NCBI GenBank assembly: GCA_049487715.1
Contig: CP150562.1
Coordinates: forward strand, 186,001-250,000
Origin: Pycnococcus provasolii
Lineage: Eukaryota > Chlorophyta > Pseudoscourfieldiophyceae > Pseudoscourfieldiales
Reading direction: 5' to 3'
Length of the DNA stretch: 64,000 bases
This document shows, in pieces, positions 34,237-44,676 of the stretch; the first letter of the stretch is position 1; each line of letters begins with the position of its first letter. Made by a program: the position numbers and the translations under genes. The notes beneath the pieces are model-generated. The model worked only from the letters and a program-made list of their open reading frames with translations. It was not told the DNA's origin and made no database searches.

Positions 34237-35406
34237 ATGTCCGCAAGTGCTGGCAAGCGGCGCCGTATCCAAGAGCTCGTCGGGGAGTCGAACGAGCTAA
34301 GAATAGAGGGTGCCTCCACGCCTCCCGCACAGACCACGATGCAAGTTCGTCCTCGGCGCGTCGTCGTGGACGCGGGAGGCGTGCAATTCGTCACGTCGCT
34401 CGCCACCATCGAAGCGTGCGGTGGGTACCTGGCCGCAGCCGTGAAGCGGGACCTTGCCGGAGCTGCCAACGCATGCGACGTGACGACGACGGCGAGCATC
34501 TTTGTCGACCGCGACCCGGAACTCTTCAAGCACGTGTTGGCTTGGATGCGCGCGAATAAATTGCCAGCCGCAATTGCGAACAACGCCACACTGCTCGAAG
34601 ACCTCGCAAACGAAGCGGAGTTCTTCGCACTCGACAACCTGCGTGAGGAGTGCACTGCGGCACTGAAGGAGTTGGCGAAGCGTGTCGCGGTGGAGGAGCC
34701 CGTGGCGGAGTCGTTCGTGCTAGAATTGATACGCGGTGATTATCAACATCAAGATGATTGTGTCAAGGTAGATGACGGCGACGTTTTGTATATATCGCAC
34801 GCAGTGCTATGCGGCGGTGTTTGTCTCCGACGATATCGACCGGACGAAAACATGGAAGAGGAAAACGAAGATGATTGGTCAAAGTGCGCTTGTCATCTTT
34901 CGACGGATCGCCGTGGACGTGACGACGGCGACTTCAAGCTCTTGGTGAAACCCACTTTTGGCTCTGAAGATGTTCAAAATGCTGACCAAAATGATGCTGG
35001 AGAAGGATTTCTTTGGCCCTACACCATTGATTATGACAACGACGAACTTGCAACATTTGACTGGCAAGAGCTTGCCCACCGCGGCTTGGACACGGTAGCC
35101 GCAGCTTCGCTTCGGAACACTTCGAATGGGACCTCCGCGCTCGACATTGACTTCCGCGTTCCGATCAACCAAGTATTCAGCCACGGTCTCGAGTTCAGCG
35201 TTCCACCTAATTCGAGAGCGACGTGGCGCGTATACGGATGGAAAGGTCGCCCTGAGGCCATCCCGCCTTTGATGACGCATGCGCATGGCAGCACACGCAT
35301 GCAAGGCTTACACAAAGCGATGAAGCGCAACGAAAAAAAAAAGAGTGACGCGAGTCGACGGAACTTGGCGCTGTGCTTGGCGGCGGCAACGGCTGGCTCG
35401 CCTTGA
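34237..35406 (+). CDS. BTB/T1 (KCTD-like) domain protein
   Basis: Single exon, 389 residues. Residues about 34-145 match the potassium-channel-type tetramerisation BTB fold: VVVDAGGVQFVTSLATIEA, IFVDRDPELFKHVLAWMR and LANEAEFFALDNLREE are hallmark segments of KCTD proteins. These oligomerise and often act as Cullin-3 adaptors. No transmembrane pore follows, so it is not a channel. The C-terminal about 220 residues include an HxHxxDD-like acidic stretch but no domain I can name. A Lys-rich tail ends the protein. It is divergent from the LRR gene, about 320 bp between starts. Confidence 0.8.
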   Translation: MSASAGKRRRIQELVGESNELRIEGASTPPAQTTMQVRPRRVVVDAGGVQFVTSLATIEACGGYLAAAVKRDLAGAANACDVTTTASIFVDRDPELFKHVLAWMRANKLPAAIANNATLLEDLANEAEFFALDNLREECTAALKELAKRVAVEEPVAESFVLELIRGDYQHQDDCVKVDDGDVLYISHAVLCGGVCLRRYRPDENMEEENEDDWSKCACHLSTDRRGRDDGDFKLLVKPTFGSEDVQNADQNDAGEGFLWPYTIDYDNDELATFDWQELAHRGLDTVAAASLRNTSNGTSALDIDFRVPINQVFSHGLEFSVPPNSRATWRVYGWKGRPEAIPPLMTHAHGSTRMQGLHKAMKRNEKKKSDASRRNLALCLAAATAGSP

Positions 35407-35908
35407 AGTTTGAGACACTCACTAGTAACTACCATATGTATAAACGTGCAGACCAATGCTCCCCTTACAGTAAGTGCTTACCTGTATTAGCGATTTAGCG
35501 GTACCTCGGCAGCCTCACTGGTCATCCTCCAAAACTCACATCGGGATGATGATTACCACGGTACAAGTGACATGTGAAGTCAACACGGATCGCAAACACC
35601 TGAAATCTTTAAAAACATTAAAGCGTAACTTCAATGAAGCAGAGGTTGTACCCTGTAAAGTACCACCCGGATTGACCACCCCCCATTCCATTCATTCAGC
35701 CATTCTCAACAGGCTCCCTAGGTGGTGGGCTTTGGTGGGCTTCGAAGGAAAGCTTTGGTCGCCGAACGTTGCCGAACGAACGTTGCCAAAACGGTTCGCC
35801 TCCAACCAACACGGCAACCCACACGCAAACTCCCCTCCCCTTCTGCCCTTGAAGTTTGACTTGCAAGAGCTGCCCCCGTTCCCGTTCGTCCACAGTTCGT
35901 CAAGAGAA
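35407..35908. other. Intergenic region
   Basis: 502 bp between co-directional genes. A frame continuous with the next gene is open through much of it, but its composition differs and the first ATG with protein-like downstream sequence is at 35909. Confidence 0.5.
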
Positions 35909-37756
35909 ATGGCCGCCGCCAACACCAACACCGGCAGTACTGGCCCTCCTCCGGCCGCCAACACGTACTCGCCTCAGCCTCCTTTATCTTTCTCGTTCCC
36001 TTATGCAACGCCTCCACCTCCGCCGTCTGCCTCCGCAATACTCGCGCAACTTGCACTTGACTTAAACTCGCAAGAGGGAGCCCCCTCCTCCTTAAGGCGA
36101 ATCGCCGCGGGACTCACGCCCGGTTTGGGGACGAACACGGGAAGGAGGCGAGCGACAGTGCGTACGCCTGCAGCACGATTATCACCAGCACCTCTCGCAG
36201 CAAACGCGCGTTCAAGTCGCGCGTCAAGAGCCAACGCCGCAGCGTCCGCCATCTTTGCGGCGGCGCCTTACGCGCAAGAAGGGAACGCTGCCGTGATATC
36301 GTCAGTTCCGCCTACGCCGCCAGTCAGCCTCTCTCCCCAAAAGACGCCGCGACATGACTCGGCTGCTATTGTCACGAGACTTGAAGAAGAGCACACCAAC
36401 GCGCTCGCGGTGGCTTTCGCGGCAGCCGCCAACGAAAGAAATGCCAGGACCTTGGCAGAAAGCCTGGCGCGAGAAAATGAACAAAGAGCGCTCGCGGAAA
36501 GACACCGCGTCGCGGCACTCAAGGCGGAACACGAAAAACACGAACGCGCGGCGATGTTCGTGCGATCGCAATACGTGCACGAGCTGCGACAGGCACTGCA
36601 CGCCGCATCCGCGACGCCTTTGCCTGGAGTCGAAAAGAATACGCTCGGTGCTGAACTGCGTGCTGCGGCGACGCCAATGTCTGGAACACGAACGACGGAC
36701 GTGGACTCGGCGATGCGCATGGAGGAGCTCGCTGCACAGCTTGGAAGTGTGCGCGAAGAGCTCGAAGCGCGCAACATGGAGATGGACCGTCTGCGAGCAC
36801 TTCTTGTGGAGAAAGCTGAGCCAAATCATCCTCATAGCGTGGTGAGAAATTCCTCCGCACAGTTCCCGGCTAGAGCAGGATCTGGCGCACCAAGAGTCAC
36901 TGTGGCTGAAATAGAGGAGGCTCTAGCAAGTCCTCGGCGAGAGGAAAGTCGTCACCGAGGAATGGCTGCCGCTGATCCTGCTGCCACATTATCCAGATCG
37001 CCGGCGCGCGCGAAATCCTCAACACCACAGCCACAGTCACCACAGCCACAACTACCACAGCCACAGCCACAGCCAGCGGCGGTATTTGAAGCAGGTAGCA
37101 AAGCTGCATCGATCGCGCAGGAGGCGTTGTCACGAGCATCGGCAGCAGAGGAGGCGATGGCAATGGCAATGGCAGAGGCAAACGAGCGGCGCCTAACAGC
37201 ACTTGCCACGGCGGCTGCTAACCGTGCTAAGCACGCTGAAATGGCCGTGGCGCAGCTTAGAGAGGATCTTGCGACGAACGAGCCTCTGCTTCTCGCGGAC
37301 GACGCTGCCGCGCTCTTCCTACAAGGTGCAGGAGGTAGCCCAGCAGTGCCGTTTCAAGGCGGTGGCAGTGCCGATGGTGTGGCTGCCACAGCGTCGCAGA
37401 AGGCTGCCGAGGCTGCCGAGCGCGCCGCCGCCGCCGCCGCCGCTGCTATGGGGGAGGCAATTGCGTCTGCTGACGAGGCGCGCAGGCGCGAGGCGAAGGC
37501 CCGTCGCGAGGCGATGGCGTTGCGGCGTGAACTTGCGGTGGCGCAGCACGCGCTTTCGCGAGGTGCCGCCTCGGCCCTGCGTCGCACGGGCGCGAGAGGG
37601 GATCATGACAGAGCACACAAGCTCCCAAACTATGTATTCACGCCACGCGTTTGGACGTGCGAGCAGACGACGCAGACCCGCACGACGACGACATCGGCGA
37701 CGCCGGCAAGTCCCGCCGATGGCGAAAAGATCGAGCAGCCTCCGTGGAGGATGTGA
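35909..37756 (+). CDS. Alanine-rich coiled-coil protein, unknown function
   Basis: 615 residues from the ATG at 35909; open frame extends upstream to 35474 but reads as non-coding. The N-terminus is Pro/Thr/Ala-rich and disordered. Two strongly helical, heptad-like regions are visible: about residues 150-320 (ERNARTLAESLARENEQR, MEELAAQLGSVREELEAR) and about 390-560 (Ala/Glu/Arg-rich, AEAAERAAAAAAAAMGEA). Between them lies a Pro-Gln repeat (QPQSPQPQLPQPQPQP). No catalytic motif. Such proteins are common in centrosome, basal body or cytoskeletal structures, but nothing here fixes the role. It converges on the FBPase gene, with a dispersed 3' element between them. Confidence 0.7.
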   Translation: MAAANTNTGSTGPPPAANTYSPQPPLSFSFPYATPPPPPSASAILAQLALDLNSQEGAPSSLRRIAAGLTPGLGTNTGRRRATVRTPAARLSPAPLAANARSSRASRANAAASAIFAAAPYAQEGNAAVISSVPPTPPVSLSPQKTPRHDSAAIVTRLEEEHTNALAVAFAAAANERNARTLAESLARENEQRALAERHRVAALKAEHEKHERAAMFVRSQYVHELRQALHAASATPLPGVEKNTLGAELRAAATPMSGTRTTDVDSAMRMEELAAQLGSVREELEARNMEMDRLRALLVEKAEPNHPHSVVRNSSAQFPARAGSGAPRVTVAEIEEALASPRREESRHRGMAAADPAATLSRSPARAKSSTPQPQSPQPQLPQPQPQPAAVFEAGSKAASIAQEALSRASAAEEAMAMAMAEANERRLTALATAAANRAKHAEMAVAQLREDLATNEPLLLADDAAALFLQGAGGSPAVPFQGGGSADGVAATASQKAAEAAERAAAAAAAAMGEAIASADEARRREAKARREAMALRRELAVAQHALSRGAASALRRTGARGDHDRAHKLPNYVFTPRVWTCEQTTQTRTTTTSATPASPADGEKIEQPPWRM

Positions 37757-37870
37757 ACAACATAACATCAAGCATCTGTAAACGAATGTGTATACTGGTA
37801 ATATAAAATCACCCAATACCCAATACCATCACCAGCGCCATGCCATGCCATGCACAAACGCGCTGCTGGG

Positions 37871-37955
37871 TGGTGAGTGGGCTGAATGGTGAAAGTGAAT
37901 GGTGTGAATGGACGACCGTTGGACGAAGTAAAGTACACTCCATTACTGAATGAGT
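37871..37955 (-). repeat. Dispersed 3' element, copy C
   Basis: Inverted relative to copies A and B, so it is sense to the fructose-bisphosphatase gene. It starts immediately after that gene's stop codon (37957-37959). It shares TTCAGTAATG, GTCCAACGGTCGTCCATT and the CACCATTCA repeats with copy B, but lacks the ACCTGAGATCCCT left end. Confidence 0.8.
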
Positions 37956-37956
37956 T

Positions 37957-39099
37957 TCACGGTCTTAGCATTGGGGTAGCATTGGGGTTGAGGAAGGTCT
38001 CCAAGTACGCGATTTCGTCCTTGGATCCCACGAAAAATGGAACGCGCTCGTGCGTTTCTGTGGGCACGACGTCTAGCACGCGCGACGCGCCCGTCGTGCC
38101 GGCGCCGCCAGCTTGCTCGATGATCATCGACATGGGCGCGCACTCGTACAGCAGACGAAGTTTGCCGCTGCGGTTCTTGCTGTCGCTCGGGTATCCGTAG
38201 ATGCCTCCGTAGAGCAGCGTTCGGTGGAAGTCGCCGACGAGGCAGCCAATGTAGCGTGCACTGTACGGGGACGTGCCCTGCTTGGCGCCGCCCGTCTTGA
38301 GCGACGTGATGTAGCTCTGCAGGCCCTCCTCCCACATGGCGTAGTTGCCCTCGTTGAAGGAGTAGATCTTGCCGCTGTCCGGAATCTTCACGTCGACGTG
38401 GCTGAGCCGAAACTCGTCTGTGCTCGGGTCGAGCACGAAGCCGTACACGCCCGTGCCGACGGTAAGCACGAGCTGCGTGCAGCTGCTGTACATGCAGTAC
38501 CCCGCCGCGACGAGCTGGTCTCCTCGGCATATGGACACCGCGCCGTCGGCCGTCGTCGGCGTTCCCGCGGGATACTTCCAGATGCCGAAGATGGTTCCCA
38601 CGATGCCGCCAAACTCGATGTTGCTTGAGCCGTCGAGCGGGTCCAGCGCCACCACGTAGCTGTGACCTTTCTCACTGGCGGCTTCGAACGCCACCGGGTC
38701 TTCCACCTCCTCGCTGACGTACATCGCGCACCGCCCGCACTTTCGCAAAGCGAGCTCGAAGAGCGCGTTGCTGACGATGTCCAGCTTCTTCTGCCGTTCC
38801 CCGCTCGCATTCACACCGAGCGCGTCGCGCGCCGCTGGCGCGGGTGCTAGCGAGTTGGGGAGGATGTCGTCGTTTCCGCTTCGCACGACGTAGGACGTTT
38901 GTGTGCACGCGGAAGCCAACGCTCCCACGACGGGAGCGAGGCTGTCCATCATTTCAGAGGAGTTCTCGATGCAGGTGCCTTGCCTGAGCAGCCACGCCGC
39001 GAGCGTGGTTTTGCCCTTCGTGCATTGCGCCTTGTCGTTTGCGCTGTCGTTCGTGAGCGAGGACGTGTTGATCAGGTTCTGTTCCGCCATAACCGACAT
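37957..39099 (-). CDS. FBP: Fructose-1,6-bisphosphatase, cytosolic type
   Basis: Single exon, 380 residues from the ATG at 39097-39099 (a second in-frame ATG is three codons later). It hydrolyses fructose 1,6-bisphosphate to fructose 6-phosphate, the committed step of gluconeogenesis. Diagnostic segments: SEEVED, the metal-site motif VALDPLDGSSNIEFG, GTIFGIWKYP, AAGYCMYSS, the substrate-binding NEGNYAMWE, and KLRLLYECAPMSMIIEQAGG with GGIYGYP. There is no clear plastid transit peptide, and the Cys-rich regulatory insertion of the chloroplast enzyme is not obvious, so cytosolic location is likely. A longer insertion near residue 75 (SLAPAPAARDALG) is somewhat unusual. Confidence 0.95.
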   Translation of the reverse strand: MSVMAEQNLINTSSLTNDSANDKAQCTKGKTTLAAWLLRQGTCIENSSEMMDSLAPVVGALASACTQTSYVVRSGNDDILPNSLAPAPAARDALGVNASGERQKKLDIVSNALFELALRKCGRCAMYVSEEVEDPVAFEAASEKGHSYVVALDPLDGSSNIEFGGIVGTIFGIWKYPAGTPTTADGAVSICRGDQLVAAGYCMYSSCTQLVLTVGTGVYGFVLDPSTDEFRLSHVDVKIPDSGKIYSFNEGNYAMWEEGLQSYITSLKTGGAKQGTSPYSARYIGCLVGDFHRTLLYGGIYGYPSDSKNRSGKLRLLYECAPMSMIIEQAGGAGTTGASRVLDVVPTETHERVPFFVGSKDEIAYLETFLNPNATPMLRP

Positions 39100-41260
39100 T
39101 ATCCCAGCTAATGGTTTGGCAAGTGGCAAAAAGAAGAGCGTGGTCAAAGGAGGAGGATTCGACGAGGTGAAGTATGTATGTATGTACGTATGTATGAAAC
39201 CGTTCAAACACGAACGTCCAGAAAAAGGCGGTCAAGCTGTTGAGTTGATGCTTCTGAAACACAACGAGAGAAAAATCAATCCCCCGGCGCCAATCCAAAC
39301 GCAAACGCACGTGCAAGCACCAAACTCTTAAGCGCAACCACAACCAACAACAACAGCAACACCAACACCACCGGACGCGTGCAAGGTAAGTAAATCAAAC
39401 TTACAGTCAGTGAGCAGCGTGCAAGGCAGAAACCAAATGACCTGAAAATAACTTGACCGACGGCGTGTGCAATATGAATACGACCTGTGAGGAGAATCAC
39501 AAAAACGAAAATGAAAACCATGGCCGCCTTCAAGAAAGCCGTGTTTGTTGAGCCGTGGCCGCCTTAAGCCGTGTTTGTTGAAACGTGTTCTGAGCCGTCG
39601 AGAGGAGAGAACCAGCCGAAGCTTGTGAAGTTGCAAGGACAGTCGGAAGGAGAGTCCGGAGAACGCGGTTATAGAGGCCTTCTTCTCGAAGGTGAGCGAG
39701 CGTGTGAACTCAGGCGAGTTCGAAGGAGCGGAGGGCGAAGAGAGCGGCGGAGAGACGTTCTGTTGTTTCTTGGGTCCCACAGACGAACTTGGAGACGTCT
39801 GTCAGAAGCTGGACTGACAGGAGCCTGACTGGCAACTACCTTAAGTGGTCGTGCTCCAGTGAGGCGAGCTGTGCGCACCGCTCACTGCAAACACATGTTG
39901 ATTCGAGAAGGCCAGACGCGGAGCGGAGACTGCGGAGATTCCTGAAGGAGAAGTCAGGCATTCAGCACTCAGCAGCAGATTCAGGCAACGGAACGCAACG
40001 TATTGGAACAGCTTCCCTTCCCACGGCAGGGAGATCCAGGCGAGCCTGGAGGGAGGCGAGCGGTTCACAAGGCTCCTCGAAGAACACAACACAACACGGT
40101 TACACGGACACGGTGCTCTTTCTTCTCTCGCTCCGTTCATGGGCATGGGCATGGGCAAGGAGGAAGGCCTGTTTCTTCGCTTCTGTTTTTTGGTTTTGGT
40201 TTTTCATTTTTGGAAGGCTCGTGCTGGCTTGCTGAGAACCGCATGCATGCACATTTTCAACTTCACAAAGCTTGCTTGGACCGTGTTTGGAGGACGGAGA
40301 GCAAACGAAAAAAAGCAGAGCGCCGTGTGTTTCTTCCTTCCAAAAGTTTGCTCGAAAACAAATCAAAAAAAGTTGGTTTTTTGTCCGCGGTCATGCTTTG
40401 TGGTGGAAAACCTTCCAGCAATTCAGAGGGAGAGAAGGAAATGTTAGATTTTTCCGGATCTGCGAGACGGAGTCTGGACGGACAGGGAGGGGTGTGCGAT
40501 ATTATCGAAACGAGAGGGGTACTTATTCGGGTTTCGCGTGCTCCAAAAGTCCTTCGTCATAAAGGTACATTATTCTTGACCACGTGAATCAGTTAGTTCT
40601 CAGGACGGAGTGCCGGGACCATTGACCAAGAGGCAAGAGGCAAGAGGCCAGAGGACGAAAGCAACGTGCCAGTGCAGCGCAGTGCAGTGCCTCTCGTCTC
40701 TCGTGATCAAAAGAGGTGGTCAAAAGGAACTTCCTGATGGGCATTACAAGACAGGTTTTCGACCAGGTTGCCAGCAAGCGGCCACCCCCTCCAGGCAGCC
40801 AGGGGGGACGGTCAGTGGAAGCGGCCACCTAGGTGGAAGTCATTCCCGTGATCTCGCGAGATCTTCAAACGGGCTAATAAAATGATAGTCTAGAAACGTT
40901 GGTGCAAGTTGAACAACGCAACGTTGGTGCAAGTTGAACAACGCAACGTTGGTGCACGTTTACGTACCCGGGTATTCTTAGCGCGTTTGTTGCACGAGTC
41001 CTGAGACAAATTCAGAACACGGTTACACGGACGGCCTCTCTCTCTCAACCAAACTTGCCCTCAACCGTCGTCAGCCTCAGCCTTGAATCCTGTGAACCAA
41101 AACCAAAACGACGTTTGGCTCGCACCGTTCGTATTTCACATTTCACATTTCACATTCCTATTGCGCGGCCGGAGGTTCACGTGGTTCACTTGGCTTAACT
41201 TAACGTTCGGCCTCCTTGAGTGAGTGAACGTGAGTGAACGTGAGTGAGGAACGTCCGACG
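39100..41260. other. Long divergent intergenic region
   Basis: 2.2 kb between divergent genes. Visible: a GTAT run (about 39173-39196), short GGGCAT repeats (40139-40155), a 25-bp tandem repeat (40896-40958) and a CATTT repeat (about 41138-41157). Open frames here (for example 40003-40587) have no domains and no ATG-led coding look. A non-coding transcript cannot be excluded. Confidence 0.5.
40896..40958. repeat. 25-bp tandem repeat, 2.5 copies
   Basis: Two perfect 25-bp units starting ACGTTGGTGCAAGTTGAACA, then a partial third, about 300 bp upstream of the hydrolase gene. Confidence 0.9.
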
Positions 41261-42805
41261 ATGATGACTCCTCTGATGACTCGCTTCTTCACTTTGGTCT
41301 GCACTTGGTGTATTGCCTTCAACCAAGGAGTTCTTGCACGTAACAACCAGTACACCTGGAGGTACGATGCCAAAAACGCAGACACCTCAGGACTGTTCGG
41401 TGAGAATAAACTTTCGCTCAACGTCATTGTCAAAGAAGGAGTTTCAGATGCGCCGCTCTTCTTGTACTTCCCAGGAACGACCATGCGCTGGGACGGGCAA
41501 CCCGCACTGACCATGCTCAACTGGATGGCGGGCTCGGACTTTGTGGCCATCGGTGTGCAGTATCCGTTATACGACAATTGGGACTCGAAATATTGCAGAC
41601 CGGATGTTAAGGGCCAACTGATGGCAAACACGGATGTGGAGAACTCGCTCATCAACCTCGTTTGTTCGAAACAGAGTCAACTCGTCAACTGTGACAAGGG
41701 CATCGCTGTCATGGGATACAGCCAGGGAGGGCAAATTGCTCACGAGTTTGCCATGGCGTTGAATAGGAGAGAAGGCGTCAGCTGGAAAGTCACGGGACTT
41801 GTCAGTCTCTTTAGCGGCCATGTGTTGGACTCGAATGTTAGCCCGTTCCTGCCGCGTTCCCGCAGGCGCTACTTCAACGGAGGCAAGGACAGCTACTACG
41901 GCAACGATTACGCCGGCGCACTCGAGATAGTCAAGCGGGCTTCCGGATACGACTGTGGCGAGAGCGACAAGTGCATTCAAGAGGACAACAGCGGGTATCA
42001 GATTTATGCCGCGCAGACGCACACGTCGTGGATCAAGGGAGGCGCCCTGCCGTTCTTCGGCCGTCAAGGCGTCGTGTCTTGGTTTATGACGCCTCTCGGC
42101 AACGGCATGAACTGGCTTGCTACCACCGCGCGGACGCCGCTCGCACTGGATTCTGGCACCACCGCCACCACCACCCAAGGAGAAGTTTGTGCTCAAACGT
42201 GCACGGCGACGCCAACGAACTGTGCAGAACTCCTCCAAATTACCACCAACAATGGCTGCGCGACGGACTGTTCTATTGGCGCAATCAAGGATGAAGCCTT
42301 CAAAATGGCGTGCGATTGGGCGGAATGGACGGCGGCAGAAGACCGGTTTTGGACCACGACTACCGCGCCTGACACCACCGCCACCACCACCCAAGGAGAA
42401 GTTTGTGCTCAAACGTGCACGGTGGCGCCAACGAACTGTGCAGAACTCCTCCAAATTACCACCAACAATGGCTGCGCGACGGACTGTTCTATTGGCGCAA
42501 TCAAGGGTGAAGCCCTCAAATTGAAGTGCGATTGGGCGGAATGGACGGCGGCAGAAGACCGGTTTTGGACCACGACTACCGCGCCTGTCACGACTGCTGC
42601 CGCGCCTGTCACGACTGCTGCCGCGCCTGTCACGACTGCCGCGCCTGCAAAGTCCGGCGCGCCACCCGCTGTTCAACCAACTGCTGTGACTAAGCCCGCT
42701 GAGAGCCACGCGGAGAGCCATCGTCGCACAAAAGAAGGCCAACTCCTCACGGGTGCATTCCTGTGCATCGTCGCAATAATGGCAACTGCAAGTTGGCAGG
42801 CGTGA
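41261..42805 (+). CDS. Secreted alpha/beta hydrolase with two Cys-rich modules and probable GPI anchor
   Basis: 514 residues from ATG 41261. A signal peptide (MMTPLMTRFFTLVCTWCIAF) is followed by an alpha/beta hydrolase domain with nucleophile elbow GYSQGG (Ser near 155), as in cutinase-like and PE-PPE-type serine esterases. Two near-identical 72-residue modules then follow (42161-42376 and 42377-42592), each starting TTQGEVCAQTC and holding six Cys, joined by TTTTAP linkers, then three PVTTAAA repeats. A final hydrophobic helix (LLTGAFLCIVAIMATASW) fits a GPI signal or membrane anchor. The Thr-rich linkers are typical O-glycosylated spacers between a catalytic domain and binding modules of cell-wall enzymes. 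Substrate, perhaps a cutin-, wall- or polyester-like polymer, is inference. Confidence 0.75.
   Translation: MMTPLMTRFFTLVCTWCIAFNQGVLARNNQYTWRYDAKNADTSGLFGENKLSLNVIVKEGVSDAPLFLYFPGTTMRWDGQPALTMLNWMAGSDFVAIGVQYPLYDNWDSKYCRPDVKGQLMANTDVENSLINLVCSKQSQLVNCDKGIAVMGYSQGGQIAHEFAMALNRREGVSWKVTGLVSLFSGHVLDSNVSPFLPRSRRRYFNGGKDSYYGNDYAGALEIVKRASGYDCGESDKCIQEDNSGYQIYAAQTHTSWIKGGALPFFGRQGVVSWFMTPLGNGMNWLATTARTPLALDSGTTATTTQGEVCAQTCTATPTNCAELLQITTNNGCATDCSIGAIKDEAFKMACDWAEWTAAEDRFWTTTTAPDTTATTTQGEVCAQTCTVAPTNCAELLQITTNNGCATDCSIGAIKGEALKLKCDWAEWTAAEDRFWTTTTAPVTTAAAPVTTAAAPVTTAAPAKSGAPPAVQPTAVTKPAESHAESHRRTKEGQLLTGAFLCIVAIMATASWQA
42161..42592 (+). repeat. Intragenic tandem duplication, 216-bp unit, 2 copies
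   Basis: DNA of the two Cys-rich modules in the hydrolase gene is nearly identical over about 200 bp at a 216-bp offset (72 codons); a few non-synonymous changes distinguish them (ATPT/VAPT, DEAFKMA/GEALKLK). Confidence 0.9.
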
Positions 42806-43105
42806 GATGAAGCGCGAAATGGCGGGGTCCGGGAATAAGGCGGGGCGCATAAAGCATCGGCATGAAGTATCAACAGTATTAACATGCATTGTTGACCGGG
42901 TAAATCAAAAATAAATCAATAATCACGAGATGACCGTTACAGACAGTTTCGCCCGATTAGGGTTAGGGTTAGGGCTAGGGTTATGATTCGGGGTTTTTTG
43001 GAGGGTCCCTATCTTCGTTTTTGAGGTTTGCGTTTTGTTTGCCCTCCTCGGCTCATTTTTCGTCCCTCGTCATCCGTGCCGTCCGTGTCGTCGACGCCTC
43101 GATCG
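42806..43105. other. Intergenic region with TTAGGG array
   Basis: 300 bp between co-directional genes. It holds the telomere-like array at 42957-42983, directly followed by GATTCGGGGTT. No gene seen. Confidence 0.6.
42957..42983 (+). promoter_or_regulatory. TTAGGG array upstream of HAD phosphatase gene
   Basis: Three perfect TTAGGG units, then CTAGGG and TTA, ending about 120 bp before the ATG at 43106, followed by GATTCGGGGTT as at the 22.4-kb array. Confidence 0.55.
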
Positions 43106-44109
43106 ATGACCTCTGCGCGCCGCAGTCCCTCCCTGGTGCGCACGTGCGGCGAGTTACTCGCCGCGCACGACCTCTTCATCTTCGACATGGACGGCGTGCT
43201 CTGGCACGGCACGAACGCCATACCCGGCGCCGCCGACGCGCTGCGCGCTCTTCGCGACGCCAACAAGCGTGTGCGATTCGTCACAAATAACGCCAGCAAG
43301 CACCGCTCAGCCTACGTGGATAAGCTAAGGAAACACGGAATCGACGCCAGCCTTGAAGAGGTGTACAGTTCCGCGTCGAGCGCCGCCAAAGTCGTGAAGC
43401 ACACGCTCAGAAGAAGTCACGCGTTCGTGCTCGGCATGGAGGGCGTCGTGCGAGAGCTTGAGGATGTCGGCGTGAAGGTGAGCGGAGGGCACGAGTACAA
43501 GCCGCCGGCGACGATGGAGGAAGCACACCACCAGGAGCTCGACCTTACGGTCGACGCGGTCGTGGCGGGAGTGGACCACAACCTCAACTACATGAAGATT
43601 ATGCACGCGAGCTTCCTGCTGCATGCAAAGGGAAGCGACATATCGTTCGTTGCAACAAACTTGGACGCGCACGGTCCCACGAGTAACGGTCGCTTCGCAC
43701 CCGGCGGCGGCGTGAGCGTGATGAGTGTGCAGACAGCTTCCGGCCGCAAGCCTGACGTCGTCGCGGGCAAGCCGAGCCAGATGATCTTAGACCTCATTAT
43801 GGACGAGGAGCCGCGCATCGATAGGTCGCGTGCGTTGATGATTGGCGATCGACTCGACACCGTAAGTCTGCCTCTAACCATTCCGTGGTGGATAAACAAA
43901 CAATTCCACTAACACTCTAACGCACTAAATAAAAACAGGACATTGCCTTCGCAAATGCCGGCGGCATCCGCTCGCTGCTGGTTTTATCTGGGTGCACGTC
44001 AGTGGCGACGCTCGAGCAGAAGCAGTCGGAAGGCGAGGCGGAGGCGCACATGATACCTGTCTACTATGCCGACAGCATCGCGGTGCTGGCGGCATCTGAA
44101 TCCGCATAA
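43106..44109 (+). CDS. HAD-family phosphatase, phosphoglycolate phosphatase/PNPase type (2 exons)
   Basis: CDS is join(43106..43861,43939..44109), 308 residues; intron of 77 bp with donor GTAAGT and acceptor AACAG. HAD subfamily IIA is shown by motif I DMDGVLW near 31 (Asp nucleophile and acid), motif II TNNAS, the motif III Lys in AGKPS and motif IV GDRLDTDIAFA, which is completed only across the splice and so validates it. Length fits eukaryotic phosphoglycolate phosphatase and 4-nitrophenylphosphatase (about 300-320 residues). In algae these remove 2-phosphoglycolate from photorespiration; in other eukaryotes they clear glycerol-3-phosphate or inhibitory phosphoglycolate. A plastid transit peptide is not clear at the Arg/Ser-rich N-terminus. 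Confidence 0.9.
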
Positions 44110-44676
44110 AAATTCACACACATTATTGGTAAATAGCAAGCATTATGTAAACAATTTAAGGAAATTTCGTTGAGAAATTCATACCACCTCGCTGAGCGCA
44201 CGTGCACATCCCGCCCATCCGCCTGGTGGCCGTTGACACGAATGACCGTCGAGCAATCTCGCCACATGACATGAAGGAGGGGAGGATGGCGAGCAAAGGA
44301 GGCGAGCAAAGGCTGCAAGGCTGCAAGCAGTCATGAGAGAGATGCACACCTTAGGAAGAACCTGACCACCACCGGCCAGTCGGGTATCCATCCCCCTTTC
44401 TTAACTAGAACTACACACACCGTTCAGGCAAACAGGCGAGCGACTATCCGTACCCGGTACATAGAACCACAACACGGCCGGCGCAGAACAGACACTCTGC
44501 GAGTACGTCGAAACCGTTTGCGCCAGTTGACGCGAACTGAACCGGCGAAGCAAAACCCGGCCTTGCCAGTTGCAACGAAGAAGGAGGTTTTTCTTGCAAG
44601 GAGGAATAACTCCGCCGGTGTGCAACCTCAACGGGACATCTCAGTACCCGGAGTTTGTTTGTTTGTCAAACCAAGC
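44110..44676. other. Intergenic region
   Basis: 567 bp. No repeat or gene recognised. An open frame continues upstream from the next gene without an ATG. Confidence 0.5.

Noticed and set aside
35474-35908. N-terminal extension of the coiled-coil gene
   Set aside because: Composition changes sharply and does not look coding; the ATG at 35909 begins the protein-like sequence.
40003-40587. Forward open frame of 194 codons in the 39-41 kb gap
   Set aside because: It does not begin with ATG, has no recognisable motif, and overlaps simple repeats.
41567-42889. 440-codon reverse frame antisense to the hydrolase
   Set aside because: It mirrors the codon pattern of the real gene and repeats with its Cys modules; no independent motif.
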